From Flectonema sp. DT1601 (taxonomy: Eukaryota; Euglenozoa; Diplonemea; Diplonemida; Diplonemidae): a stretch of 64,000 nucleotides of DNA. A program made the translations under genes and the position numbers. The stretch is from NCBI GenBank assembly GCA_964019425.1, contig OZ025815.1:248001-312000 (forward strand), in the 5' to 3' direction. This document shows, piece by piece, positions 10,552 to 20,220 of this stretch; the first letter of the stretch is position 1, and the number at the start of each line of letters is the position of its first letter. The notes under the pieces were generated by a model that ran no database searches, was not told the origin of the DNA, and saw only the letters and a program-made list of their open reading frames with translations.

Positions 10552-11118
10552 ATTTTTAAAAAGTCGCTGGATGTGGAAAACTCATAAATACGATGAATCA
10601 GCCATATTGCTAAGTAAGAATACGAACAGGGTGGGGATCTTTTTTAATTCATCTTTCAGTCATTGTGCTGTAAATGTGAAGATGAGATTAGACTATAAAT
10701 AGCGGCAGTTTATCATAGAGTTTTAAAAAAATATATTTAAAAAAAAAGGGTCGTAGTCACAAATACTGTAGTAGTGAATTTGAACCTAATCCCTGAAAGA
10801 ATTATTTTATTAGTTTCATAAATGAATGAGGAAGAGATACCCTACGGACAAAATCAAAATTCGGATTTTTTTTTTTTTTTTTTTGTTAATCTCATACTGA
10901 ACACAAACAGTAATCTTGTCGCTAAGAATATCGGTTTGCAATCTCAACATCATCGGTATAATAAAATAATCTAAAAATGCAGATTGCACTTGTCCATATA
11001 AAGTTTTAAAAAAAAAGAATTGCCTTTTTATTATAGCTTACGTAACATAACATAATTCGATGAAAACTGTTGTGGCTCTAGTAAAAATGTGGAAACAAAC
11101 AAAAAAAAAAAAAGTCAT
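10552..11118. other. Intergenic, A/T runs only
   Basis: 567 nt between the thioesterase and the secreted MORN gene. It holds a T run (about 10866-10883) and A runs; a CCTAATCCCTGAAAG stretch near 10784 faintly resembles family B. No gene is seen. Confidence 0.6.
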
Positions 11119-13062
11119 TTAGATAAAAAATGACATTAACATCATCCACGACTCGTTTATTACTGAGCTGATCGTGTTTGAGATTATTTGTAAAACAGTT
11201 TCTTTTTTCTCTTCCACAACAGATCCAAAATGATACATCCTGGTATTCAACAGCATATCATTAGAATACAATTTTGATACACCGTGACGAATACCGTGAC
11301 GATAATTAACAATTTCGGTATTACCATTTGAAGACAAGGTGCACAAACCATGTGGAAATCCAGAAAGAAATGTCCCACGCAGAGTGATATTTAAACCAGT
11401 TTGATGCAAAGTTCCCTGACCATGATAGTTTCCGTTTACTAAATGTCCATTAAAAACATCCGTCGAGTTCTTCAAAATGCCATGCATTCGAATAGACTTA
11501 ATGGTTGAGAATGACCCTTCAATAATCGTTCCTTTAAACTTTTTTCCGTTTACAATTCCTTCAGCAGGTCCTTTTAATATTTTATCTTTAACGGTAACAT
11601 TTAATAAAGCAGTGTATGATGATGTTGTTATTGTTACTTGACCATTGCCGGATGCATATCCCCCCTCACACTCACCTTTGTATGATATAGATGGTTCTGT
11701 AATAGAACATTGACCAGTTGGTGTAGATTCAACTTGTGAAACCAACGGACATGAGTTTGATGAAAACAGAAATTTTGGAGCTACGACACCAGTAAACGCC
11801 TTGCTAGTGACTGTCAGTGGCTTTACTAACGTTGCATTGCAAATAACTGAAGCAGTTGAAGGTACACCGCTCCATGAAACATTACACTGAGTTTCCGGAT
11901 ATGACAAAAGATAATCTCCTTCTTGAGGTAAAAACTCATCGTTGTCCCAATGACCAACATACTTTCCACAAACACATTCTAACGTACCAAGGTTATGACG
12001 AGTTCCATTCACCCATGATCCCGTGTAAGTACAATTATGTTCATTTTTATATACAGCAACACCCTCTCCTTCTGGTAAGCCATTCACAAAGCTTCCTTTA
12101 TAATACCAATGTGGTTCTGTGAGTATACCAAAACCACGAGGTTGTAATGTTGGAGATACTTCTCCAGTATAGTTGCGAAGAGCTGAAGAGAAGTATCCCT
12201 GTTTGTTTGTACCTCTGTATTTTGAGGATGGGTAGATACTGTTGACATCGTATTCTAAGGTTGATTCAAGTTGATTTCTTGTTGATAATTCTCGTTTAAT
12301 AAGTTTGCTTATCAGTCGTTGTGATGCTTTTCGATATTGATTACTTGTTTCCTTCGGATTAAAAAATGACATTGAGTGTCCTTCGAACATTCTACGTGTT
12401 TCGGGAAACCTTTCCACAGTTATATGATCAAGATTATTCCAAATTTTCTTAGTTGAGTCTGGGAGGCTTTTCCATCCACTTTGAATCATTGACCATTCAA
12501 AACGCAATGAATCACTGCCAAAGAAAATTTCACCCTGTCCTTGTTTTCTTGTGTCAATCGGTTCCGCTGTTTCAGCCTGCTCAGAAGCCTTATTCATCGA
12601 ATCTCGTCTTTTTTTTGCTATTGCATTCTTCATCCTTTGAATGCTTGTTATTATTTCATAAAACACAGAATTGATATCAAGTGTGTTGATGTTGTCCATC
12701 AAAGAAAGATCATTCAAATCGGACAAATCGATTGTTAAAGAACTACTGTCTAAATTGGTATCAGAATTCCGTAACATAGATTCGATTTCTGATTTTATTT
12801 TAAATTCCACATCAAAATTTACTCCCCCAGTGTTGATTTGGTGGATTTCAGGTGTTGCTTTCACATGACTCGTAAACCCCGGAGGCAGGGGCATGTCTAG
12901 TTTTTTTGCCTCAATCAAAAGTATTTCTTTTGCTCTCTCGATTGCCTGATCGTTACCATTTCCAAATTCTTCCAACTGTTGGATTAATGGTTCCCACTCG
13001 CTATTGCTGAGATCTACCGCAATACATATCGTAGTGAGAATTAATATAGTTGTGAACATCAT
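11119..13062 (-). CDS. Secreted or lumenal MORN-repeat protein
   Basis: A 647-residue protein starting MMFTTILILTTICIA, a good signal peptide. Residues about 20-280 are helical and of unknown type. From about 290 there are MORN-like units (YKGSFVNGLPEGEGVAVY, YTGSWVNGTRHNLGTL, FNGHLVNGNYHGQGTL, LRGTFLSGFPHGLCTL), interrupted by a Cys-rich region. Several N-x-S/T sites (NCT, NGT, NVT, NST, NIT) support passage through the secretory route. MORN proteins are usually cytosolic membrane-binders or cell-cycle scaffolds, so a signal peptide here is unusual. The hydrophobic C-terminus (SSVINESWMMLMSFFI) may be a membrane or GPI-like tail. An acceptor, TTTTTTGTTTTATTAG, lies 16 nt upstream of the ATG. 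Confidence 0.8.
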   Translation of the reverse strand: MMFTTILILTTICIAVDLSNSEWEPLIQQLEEFGNGNDQAIERAKEILLIEAKKLDMPLPPGFTSHVKATPEIHQINTGGVNFDVEFKIKSEIESMLRNSDTNLDSSSLTIDLSDLNDLSLMDNINTLDINSVFYEIITSIQRMKNAIAKKRRDSMNKASEQAETAEPIDTRKQGQGEIFFGSDSLRFEWSMIQSGWKSLPDSTKKIWNNLDHITVERFPETRRMFEGHSMSFFNPKETSNQYRKASQRLISKLIKRELSTRNQLESTLEYDVNSIYPSSKYRGTNKQGYFSSALRNYTGEVSPTLQPRGFGILTEPHWYYKGSFVNGLPEGEGVAVYKNEHNCTYTGSWVNGTRHNLGTLECVCGKYVGHWDNDEFLPQEGDYLLSYPETQCNVSWSGVPSTASVICNATLVKPLTVTSKAFTGVVAPKFLFSSNSCPLVSQVESTPTGQCSITEPSISYKGECEGGYASGNGQVTITTSSYTALLNVTVKDKILKGPAEGIVNGKKFKGTIIEGSFSTIKSIRMHGILKNSTDVFNGHLVNGNYHGQGTLHQTGLNITLRGTFLSGFPHGLCTLSSNGNTEIVNYRHGIRHGVSKLYSNDMLLNTRMYHFGSVVEEKKETVLQIISNTISSVINESWMMLMSFFI

Positions 13063-13090
13063 ATCATTGTGAGCAACCTAATAAAACAAA
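13013..13090. repeat. 5' end of the MORN gene, duplicated at 13470-13530
   Basis: The segment with GTGAGAATTAATAT, ATATCATTGT and GCAACCTAATAAAACAAAA recurs at about 13478-13529. The copy contains the splice-acceptor region and part of the signal-peptide codons, but its ATG context has changed. A family A element sits between the two copies. Confidence 0.7.
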
Positions 13091-13093
13091 AAA

Positions 13094-13231
13094 CCATTCA
13101 GATAAGCCTTATATTTTGTTGATCGCAGCTAGTTTTACTGGCGCACAGGGAAATAGATAACATGACATAATAAATAACGGCTCTTAATCTGAATAGTTTC
13201 TTCTCCGACTTCGTCGGTGCAAAAAAAAAAA
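13094..13231 (+). repeat. Dispersed hairpin element, family A, copy 2 (complete)
   Basis: CATTCAGATAAGCC (13095-13108) is complementary to GGCTCTTAATCTGAATAG (13179-13196). The interior holds TGTTGATCGCAG and a GCGCACAGGGAAAT stretch. After the stem comes TTTCTTCT, then the small hairpin CCGAC-TTC-GTCGG, TGC and an A11 tail. It lies just upstream of the splice acceptor of the MORN gene, antisense to it. Confidence 0.85.
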
Positions 13232-13805
13232 GATTAATGACGGAGGGGGAAGACTGTTTGATTAGGTTCATACGAATATAAATCTCGTGTATTGTATCAG
13301 AACTCAATAATAAAATTAAAAAAACTCATGACACAAGTGACTAACATGTTAATACAAGCTAACACTCTGCAATTGACGTACTTGCTCTACATTATAATCA
13401 ATGTTTCTAACTTATCTGCGTACATGTCTCTTTTTCCGTTTTGTCATTCAGTGCAGGACGGAATCGAGCAATAGATATCACAGTGAGAATTAATATCATT
13501 ATATCATTGTAAGCAACCTAATAAAACAAAAAAAAAAGATAAATTGACTAAAAACATATTTCTACCTTTTTTTTCATAAATTATGGGATGACATAAGTAA
13601 TGCACAACCAAAACATAAATGTTGTGAGAGCAGAATTTTTTTTTTTTTTTGTACCATCACTGAGCTGTTTTTTTTTTTTTTTTTTTAAATTCCCAAAAAA
13701 TAACGGAATAACAAAAATTCATTGAAGTATTCCAGGGGAGGAGTCTCGCAACCTCAAAGCTAGATGTTGCCTTTCACAATACAGGAAATCTTTGAATGTA
13801 TTTTC
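13232..13805. other. Intergenic with duplicated gene end and T runs
   Basis: It contains the 5'-end duplicate (13478-13529) and two T runs near 13637 and 13671. Short plus-strand frames here have no recognisable content. Confidence 0.6.
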
Positions 13806-14641
13806 TTATTTCCAGATCCGTCGCATTTTAGATTTTGGAACATAGCTCGCAAGGTTTTCAAGTGGAACGGTGCTGCTGGTTTCTCGCTGTTCTGCCCCGT
13901 TTACTTGTGTCACACGAGCTTCATATGTTGCAGTGAGCCACTGAAAAGCATCCTCCTTCAGCTCAGAAGGAGCCTCCAGTATGTCATAAAACGTATAAAA
14001 AAACAACACATCAGCGATTCTATTTGCGGTGTCTTTTATAATTTCATCAGGAAAAGGAAATTTTTTCATCGTTTCTTTGATTCTAAAGTCGCATACGTGT
14101 GAAGACACGTGTGGTAATCCGCTTAAAGGACAGTATCGATGTTCTCTGACATTTAAACTACAAAAGTGACAGACGGGATCACAAGTTAATATTTTATTAC
14201 TCACATTATCACTAAGAGGTGGTCGTTTTAGAGAAGTTATTTCAGACTTTAATTCAGAAATCATTTTCATCATTTCCTTTAATTGCTCTGTGGTTGGATC
14301 TGGCGGTCTCACATTTGGATATGTGGCAGGAGCAGCCGTGCCAACAGGCATCACTACCGTTTTGGTATTAATGGAACCTTGAGACTTTGCAGAGCTCGCA
14401 ACATCACTTCCTTCACATTTTGGACACACTCGTTCGTTATTGCTAAGAATCTGTTTGGATTAGTTGTTGAGGGAGAAAATAATTTTGAAAAAAAAAAAAA
14501 AAAAAAAAAAAAACGTTGGCAGCACGTAAAAAACCCCCCACCTTGTTGAACGCAGACAAAAAAAAATACTGTCGCACGGGGAGATATAAGCCTTGACCAT
14601 AATAAATATTGGGTTTCCGATCTGAATAGTTTCTGCGTCAG

Positions 14642-14681
<40 letters not shown>

Positions 14682-14975
14682 CAAACTATTTTGGGCTCGT
14701 TACATGCGAGACACCACTTGTTGCCATTAAATACAGCTTTCGGTTTCTTCTTCCTCATATTTTCATCTTACTGATAGGTGTTAAATAATGTGATTTTTTG
14801 AAGAGAAAAAAAAAGAAGGGAGAGAAGAAAAAAAAAGGCGGGTTGTGTGTGCTGCCAACAATATATAAAAAGTTTCACACACCTCATCCTTAAGCTCTCC
14901 GCACCACTCGCAGTTAAATGAAGGAAGGAATTGGGGCATTCGCTTATCGCGACGTTTAGGTTGTAATTTCTGCAT
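13806..14975 (-). CDS. Zinc-binding (CxxC) protein split over at least three exons
   Basis: The 3' exon (13806-14450) begins after TCCAAACAG and encodes ILSNNERVCPKCEGSD, a helical stretch and a second Cys/His region (CDPVCHFCSLNVREHRYCPL, then H-x3-H-x-C). A middle exon (about 14687-14760) encodes NGNKWCLACNEPKI and joins the 3' exon in phase 0 (donor GTTTGT at 14685-14686). A first exon (ATG at 14973-14975) encodes FNCEWCGELKDE before GTGTGT. Together they give paired CxxC knuckles, as in a zinc ribbon, so one gene is likely. The junction between first and middle exons is not resolved: the obvious acceptor CTATCAG is followed by stops in all frames, so a different acceptor or separate start is needed. 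The second intron contains a degenerate family A element. Function unknown. Confidence 0.55.
14543..14679 (+). repeat. Family A-like hairpin element, degenerate, copy 4
   Basis: Shares TTGTTGAACGCAGACA, TACTGTCGCAC, ATATAAGCC, CCATAATAAATA and GATCTGAATAGTTTCTGCGTC with family A, but with segments reordered or lost, and ends in a long A tail. It lies in an intron of the zinc-finger gene. Confidence 0.5.
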
Positions 14976-15164
14976 TGTAGAAGTCTGTGAGAGAATTAAA
15001 AAAATTATTTTTTTTTCTAATTTCTTATTATTCAACAACACGACATTAAGTGTTATCCAAGGGTACTAATAATTTTATTAAGAAAAATAATAATACCATC
15101 CGCCAGTGCACAACTCCCAGAGACGGAAACCAAATACGTGTTGAGAAAAAAATTGCACTGAAAA

Positions 15165-15199
<35 letters not shown>

Positions 15200-15352
15200 A
15201 TGTTGTAACTTTTTTTTTTTTTTTTGTCCCCTACCTGAAACCATACTTGGCACTATCTATAAGAATTGATGCCGTTTTTTATATTGTTTTTTTTTTTTTT
15301 TTTTTTCTTCCCCTCGATTTTTATTTTTTGCAAATCGGGTATCCCATGTAAT

Positions 15353-15425
15353 TGCAGCAAACTAAGGAGCTACGAAGTAACAAACATCATAATATAGATC
15401 CGATCTTGTTATAATTGTTTAAGAT
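15353..15425 (+). repeat. Dispersed element, family E, copy 2 (partial)
   Basis: GCAGCAAACTAAGGAGCTACG, AAGTAACAA and ATCTTGTTATAATTGTTTAA match the first half of the element at 1655-1745 in order, without the inner 8-bp hairpin insertion. Confidence 0.55.
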
Positions 15426-16343
15426 AAATCAAAATACATTTAAGGGAAAACTTTCCATAATTATGTATGGCACAGTCCAAGTATGTTTTTGGGTTTTTTT
15501 TTTTTTTTTTTTTTTTGTTTACAATAAAAAAAAAAAAAAAAAAAAGAAAACAAGGAAATCCGCACAACCAAGTGAGGTCCGTGAGAGAAGAGAAAATATA
15601 AAACAAAAAAGAAGGGGGGAAAAAAAAAAAGAGAGGAGAATCAAGTAATCAACCGAAGGAGGGGAAAAGTGATGGCTGAGTAAGAACGAAAATAAATAAC
15701 TGAGAGAAATGGATCACAATATAAAAGTTAATAGTACAACGGCTGCTGAAGAACAGTCGAGTCGTTTCAATTTTTGCTTTTTTTCATGACGAAGCGGGGC
15801 GTTCATCTTATAAGATAAAACATGGAATAACAAGGGATTGATTCCCTCGGTGGTTTTTACCCAGAGATAAAGGAATAATTTAAGGTAAGGCTCCAAACTG
15901 ACACTCGACTTCTGCACACCGAATTGCAGGGGGTGGAAACCCGATGTATCACTCGCACTAATTACACAACACTTCGTCTACAGGAATATCTCACAGCAGG
16001 AAAAACAAAAAAAAAGGGGGGGACCTTTGATACGATACGAAAAGATTTATCTGGGAAGAATACTGCAGGTCTTTGCACAAAGGGGGGGGGAACTTTGGGA
16101 AACCCTAAATTGAATGAATCATACATAACAGCAGTAAAGCAATCATGTATTGGTATAGTGAGACAATCTCTTCTTTTTACATTTCTTTTTTTCTTTATTT
16201 TATTACTATTATGCGAAAAAAAACAAGAAGCTTCAAAGCATTTTTTAGCTGGAGATTCAAAAGGGGGAAAAAATTTAATCCCGAAACTACACAGAAAACA
16301 GAACGTGATAAAGCCACAAAATGAGCTCTTGCGATTTAATAAT

Positions 16344-16440
16344 GTTAACAATCAGTCAGCTAACTGATGATTGTTGGAGGGTCTGGGTAACCCAAGACCC
16401 AATCACAGAGATTGGGGTTTTATAGCTTCGGCCGCAAAGA
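16344..16440 (+). repeat. Three consecutive hairpins plus shared TTTTATAGCTTCGGC motif (family E, copy 3)
   Basis: AACAATCA/TGATTGTT (16347-16375), GGGTCT/AGACCC (16379-16400) and CCCAATC/GATTGGG (16398-16416) follow one another, then TTTTATAGCTTCGGCC. The last hairpin and motif match 1723-1755. It lies directly 3' of the PDZ-TTC39 gene on the gene strand, so it could be part of its 3'UTR. Confidence 0.6.
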
Positions 16441-16466
16441 ATAACAACATGATCATAAAAACTCGT

Positions 16467-18626
16467 TTACTTACCAAAGAATGACCATTTGGACTTTGAT
16501 GGCTCTTTTGGTTTTAACTTTTCTCGAGCCTTGTCATTCTTACTGATGAGTGATTGGGTTAAATGAAGTCTAAGTGAGAGAGGCATTTCAAAATTGAAAT
16601 CTCTGAATTTTGCAGACTCTTTCAGGAGTGAGTTGGCCTTACTGCCATCTGGATCAGTGTGTTCCAAACAAGATTGTTCGTAGTAAGTGTATGGAAGGAT
16701 ATAGGTTTCTTCTTTGTAGAACTTTTTCCATTTCTTAACAGAACACTCGTCAGTAAGTTGTTGGTAAATTGTTCGAGCAGCTTGCCATCCTCCAGTTTCT
16801 TTGTGAGCGTTGGCGAGGATTAATTTGATTATGTTTTGCTGCTCAACAGAAATATCACTCGAGGTGTCCAACAAGCATTGAGCATCTGTTAAAATTACTT
16901 TTAACTTTTCGGTTTTCATCTGAGTGAAGGCGTTAAACATCATCATAAGCTCTACCCCAGGCATAATAGTATTCTCAAAATCAGTTTTCTTCCACATCTT
17001 AACCTTTCTCTCTATGAACTGCTCCACGCTAATAGTTCTACCTCCGAATTTTCTTCCCAAATGTGTTAAGCAGAGTTCGTAGTATTTTTTTGCTTCAGTT
17101 TTGTTTTGCATCTGGTCGTAGCAACAACCAATTGCGAAACAGTTAAAAGTTTTTGACCATTCTGATTCTTTAAATAAAACTTCAAAATATGGAATAGCTT
17201 TCTCCCAATCTAAATCAAAACAATAACACCAGGCAAGTTCATAAAATGAAATGTGAGTCAGTTGGATGAACTCTTCTTTACGACCCAGATCAATAGCTCT
17301 TTTAAAAAGGTTTATTGCGGCTGGTACATCACGACCAAGGCGTTTAACCCTACCGGCAACCCATAAGTACACACTTGAATCTGGGTAGTATGACAACAAC
17401 TGGTTTGACAACAGAGTTGCTGTTGGTAGAGACGGTGCAGATAAGATAGATGAAAACGATGGGAGCACTCCGTGAAACATTGTTAAAAACAGTCCAGAAA
17501 TTGCTGAACGAATTCCTCTTCCTGAAAGCGCAATTTCTAAGTTTCGAAAACCAGCTTCACGATTACACATAAACCCAAACAATGACAGTAATTGTAAGAT
17601 CCGTTGTGGCATATACGACAGACAACAATTAATCGATCCTAACCCAAACTGAAGTCCGCCGATAGTATTGTAATCATACGTGTGGTAGATCTCTACTGGC
17701 CAGAATCCAAGGATACCACTATCGCTATTACACCTCTCTCGTACTTCACTGAGATCAAGTGTTGTTGGTAGTCCTGCTGGGAATGCGTCTGCAGGTAGTG
17801 ATTTAGAAAGGGTTTTATCTACCTTGATTTGCTTACTCAAGGATTCTAAATCCAAGTAACCTCTTCGAAGACCAATACCAGCTCTCATGAATGATAAAAC
17901 GCTATCTTCAGTTAAGAGAAGGATCGATTTTAGTAGCGTTGCTTCAGTGCTGGCAATCCTACAACGTAATTGGTAGTTTGAAAGTGGTTTTGAATGTCCT
18001 AAGAGATTTTTCAACGAACTCTTAATTCCCTGAGGAGGATAAATTTGAGATGCGACGTTACAGGCTCTGTTTAACCTCCTACGAGCTTCCTTCATATCTT
18101 TGGGTGCGAATGACATAATTGCTCTGAGAAATGCGATGGTACTCCAAGCGACTGCTCCGACAGGATCTTGTGAGTGAGACTCAAAAAACTGTTCAGCTTT
18201 GGCATATTCGTTATTCATAAACAAATCAATTCCCTTCATTACCTCTGCGTCATAAGCAACTTGTTCGGCGAGGGTCATTGTTCTTGCTTTTTCAATAAAT
18301 GCTTTGTCTAATACAAAGTCATCATCGCCATCGTCTTTCTCGAGTGTGACAGTAAAGGTATCGCCTGTCTTCTCAAGTACTTTAGAACAGTCATCATCGT
18401 TCATAACGATTGTGTTGTTTATTGATATGATTCTCATTTTGGATTTTATACCAGCTGAGTCTGCTGCTCCTCCTTTTGTTGTGCTTTCGATCATCATGGT
18501 GTCGCAGTCTCTTACCCATCCAATCTTACCTCCTTTCTTTACGACTGTTACTGTTATTAAACGATCATCGTCTTGAATATTAACATCATTTAGATTAATA
18601 ATTTCATCTGTTTCTAATGCTGCCAT
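16467..18626 (-). CDS. PDZ domain fused to TTC39/IML2-like TPR protein
   Basis: A 719-residue protein. Residues about 20-97 form a PDZ-like domain (ITVTVVKKGGKIGW, then MIESTTKGGAADSAGIKSKM, RIISINNTIV). From about 110 it matches the TTC39/IML2 family: MKGIDLFMNNEYAKAEQFFE, then AWSTIAFLRAIMSF, GLRRGYLDLESL, QFGLGSINCCLSYMPQRILQ, YLWVAGRVKRLGRDVPAAINLF and a late TPR block (ISFYELAWCYCFDLDWEKAI). IML2 in yeast handles lipid-droplet-linked inclusion clearance; animal TTC39 proteins are poorly known. The N-terminal PDZ is not usual for the family. The ATG follows an acceptor at 18747-18748 (TTCTTTTTTAATACAG) by about 120 nt. Confidence 0.85.
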   Translation of the reverse strand: MAALETDEIINLNDVNIQDDDRLITVTVVKKGGKIGWVRDCDTMMIESTTKGGAADSAGIKSKMRIISINNTIVMNDDDCSKVLEKTGDTFTVTLEKDDGDDDFVLDKAFIEKARTMTLAEQVAYDAEVMKGIDLFMNNEYAKAEQFFESHSQDPVGAVAWSTIAFLRAIMSFAPKDMKEARRRLNRACNVASQIYPPQGIKSSLKNLLGHSKPLSNYQLRCRIASTEATLLKSILLLTEDSVLSFMRAGIGLRRGYLDLESLSKQIKVDKTLSKSLPADAFPAGLPTTLDLSEVRERCNSDSGILGFWPVEIYHTYDYNTIGGLQFGLGSINCCLSYMPQRILQLLSLFGFMCNREAGFRNLEIALSGRGIRSAISGLFLTMFHGVLPSFSSILSAPSLPTATLLSNQLLSYYPDSSVYLWVAGRVKRLGRDVPAAINLFKRAIDLGRKEEFIQLTHISFYELAWCYCFDLDWEKAIPYFEVLFKESEWSKTFNCFAIGCCYDQMQNKTEAKKYYELCLTHLGRKFGGRTISVEQFIERKVKMWKKTDFENTIMPGVELMMMFNAFTQMKTEKLKVILTDAQCLLDTSSDISVEQQNIIKLILANAHKETGGWQAARTIYQQLTDECSVKKWKKFYKEETYILPYTYYEQSCLEHTDPDGSKANSLLKESAKFRDFNFEMPLSLRLHLTQSLISKNDKAREKLKPKEPSKSKWSFFGK

Positions 18627-18910
18627 TGGTTTGTCTTTTTATCTCTTTTTTTTTATTTCGTGGGCTGTGTGAAATGACGGTACTAAACACGAACACCACA
18701 AGAGGTTCAACTTTTAGTGCTATAGGTTCCTGTTTGATATTGGGTTCTGTATTAAAAAAGAAGAAAAAAGAACTAATTACCTAAAAGACAACCAACTCGT
18801 TGATAAAATAATTTTCATCTTTTTAACGTGTTTTATCACAGAGAAGTTATAAATAAATAAAAAAAAATCTAAATCCAACACATGTGCAGAAACACTGCGT
18901 TAATTACAAG

Positions 18911-18942
<32 letters not shown>
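18627..18942. other. Intergenic with candidate splice acceptor and T run
   Basis: It holds the 5' leader of the PDZ-TTC39 gene with its acceptor at 18747-18748, and a T run (about 18911-18936) at the 3' end of the MORN-LRR gene. Confidence 0.6.
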
Positions 18943-18943
<1 letters not shown>

Positions 18944-20220
18944 TATTGGATCGCATGGGTAAGAAATCTATTTTTATTTATCCGACTATTAATTTGAAGT
19001 TGCTGTTTAATCTGAGATATGACTCCACAATTTAACTTCGATTTGTCAAGCAACAAAACCTCTATTGACTGATTGACGCGACACATAGTAGATAATTGTT
19101 TACCCGATGAATGTTGTATAAAATTATTTGAAATATTTATTAACTTAATCCGAGGATGGTAAGATGCTATGTGTGATAGCAACGATAACGATTTTATTGA
19201 TAAACGGAGGCCTTGAAATGAAAGTTCAGTCACATTTGGACAATTCTTAAACAGTTGAAGCACGACAGCCACACCTACATCACCCAGGTATGTATCTGAC
19301 AAGTCAATTTTTGTTAAAGTGTGTGTAGATATGCTTCGAGGTAAAAGCTGATTACAAACACAAGAATTCACTGAAATGTCATTTTCTGCACACAATAACT
19401 CATACACCAAAGCTGCAGCTTTATAAGGCGGCTGTGATGGAGAGAGCATTGTATCAGAAGCCGGATAGACAACAGAAAAGTGTGGCGATCCAGCAGGAGG
19501 AGACATCGGATCTGCAACAACACTATCATCAGCAGAATATATCCAACTCGGATGTTGATGAGGTTGTGAAGATACTAATGGTGCCCACCAGTGATTATGA
19601 ACTCTTAATAATTCTTTAACAATCGGTTCTAAATTTGGAGTAAAGTTCCCAAGCTTTCCCTGCATCCATATCCCTTTACTAACTTGTGAATTATCTCCTC
19701 CATAGAATACACCTCTTCCAGAAGGAGTGTTATTCTCCCACAGTCCGTCATAACCACAACCATTTGATAGGAATAAAGTTCCTAATCCATGTCTGTTGTT
19801 GTCTTTCCAGAGACCTATAAATGTCGAGCCGTCGTTGTTTGTTTGTCGTCCTTTACCATGTCGGTTACCCATCGACATCCAACCTTCGTAAATATCAGAT
19901 GTCTGTGTCGTGAGGGTTCCAAAGCCATGCATGTGTCCAGTCTTCCACGATCCTTTGTATTGAATTCCATCAGAAGAGATGCTCTCACCATAACCGTCTT
20001 CACAATCATTTTTAAAATATCCTTTGTAAACATCACCGTTTGTGGCTTCAAATGTACCCTCGCCGTTCTTTTTTCCGGCTACGAGGGTTCCGATGTACTT
20101 TCCATTTGACATAAGAAGGGTTCCCTCACCGTGAGCGGCTCCATTTCTCCATTCGCCTTCGTAAACGTCGCCGTTCTCCCATTCAACTCTCATGTGAGTT
20201 GGTGATCCATGGTAACTCAT
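18943..20220 (-). CDS. MORN-repeat and leucine-rich-repeat protein
   Basis: A 425-residue protein. Residues about 8-200 hold about eight MORN repeats of 23 residues (YEGEWRNGAAHGEGTLLMSN, YKGYFKNDCEDGYGE, YKGSWKTGHMHGFGTL, FIGLWKDNNRHGLGTL and others). Residues about 285-415 hold leucine-rich repeats of the RNase-inhibitor type (LTKIDLSDTYLGDVGVAVVL, VTELSFQGLRLSIKSLSLL, IKLINISNNFIQ, IEVLLLDKSKLNCGVI). MORN arrays bind phospholipid membranes or build cytoskeletal scaffolds, and LRRs bind partners, so a scaffold role is inferred. An acceptor (TTTTTTTTGTAAAACAG) lies 63 nt upstream of the ATG. Confidence 0.9.

Larger units (their letters stand above)
14976..16466. other. Intergenic, long T and A runs and two family E elements
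   Basis: It includes T or A runs near 15171-15197, 15210, 15285 and 15495-15545. Two overlapping frames at 15924-16367 (plus, 147 codons) and 15962-16351 (minus, 129 codons) have no recognisable domain and run through G- and A-runs, so neither is called as a gene. Confidence 0.6.

Noticed and set aside
15924-16367. 147-codon plus-strand frame overlapping a 129-codon minus frame
   Set aside because: It runs through G and A tracts, has no recognised domain, and would be the only plus-strand gene in the window.
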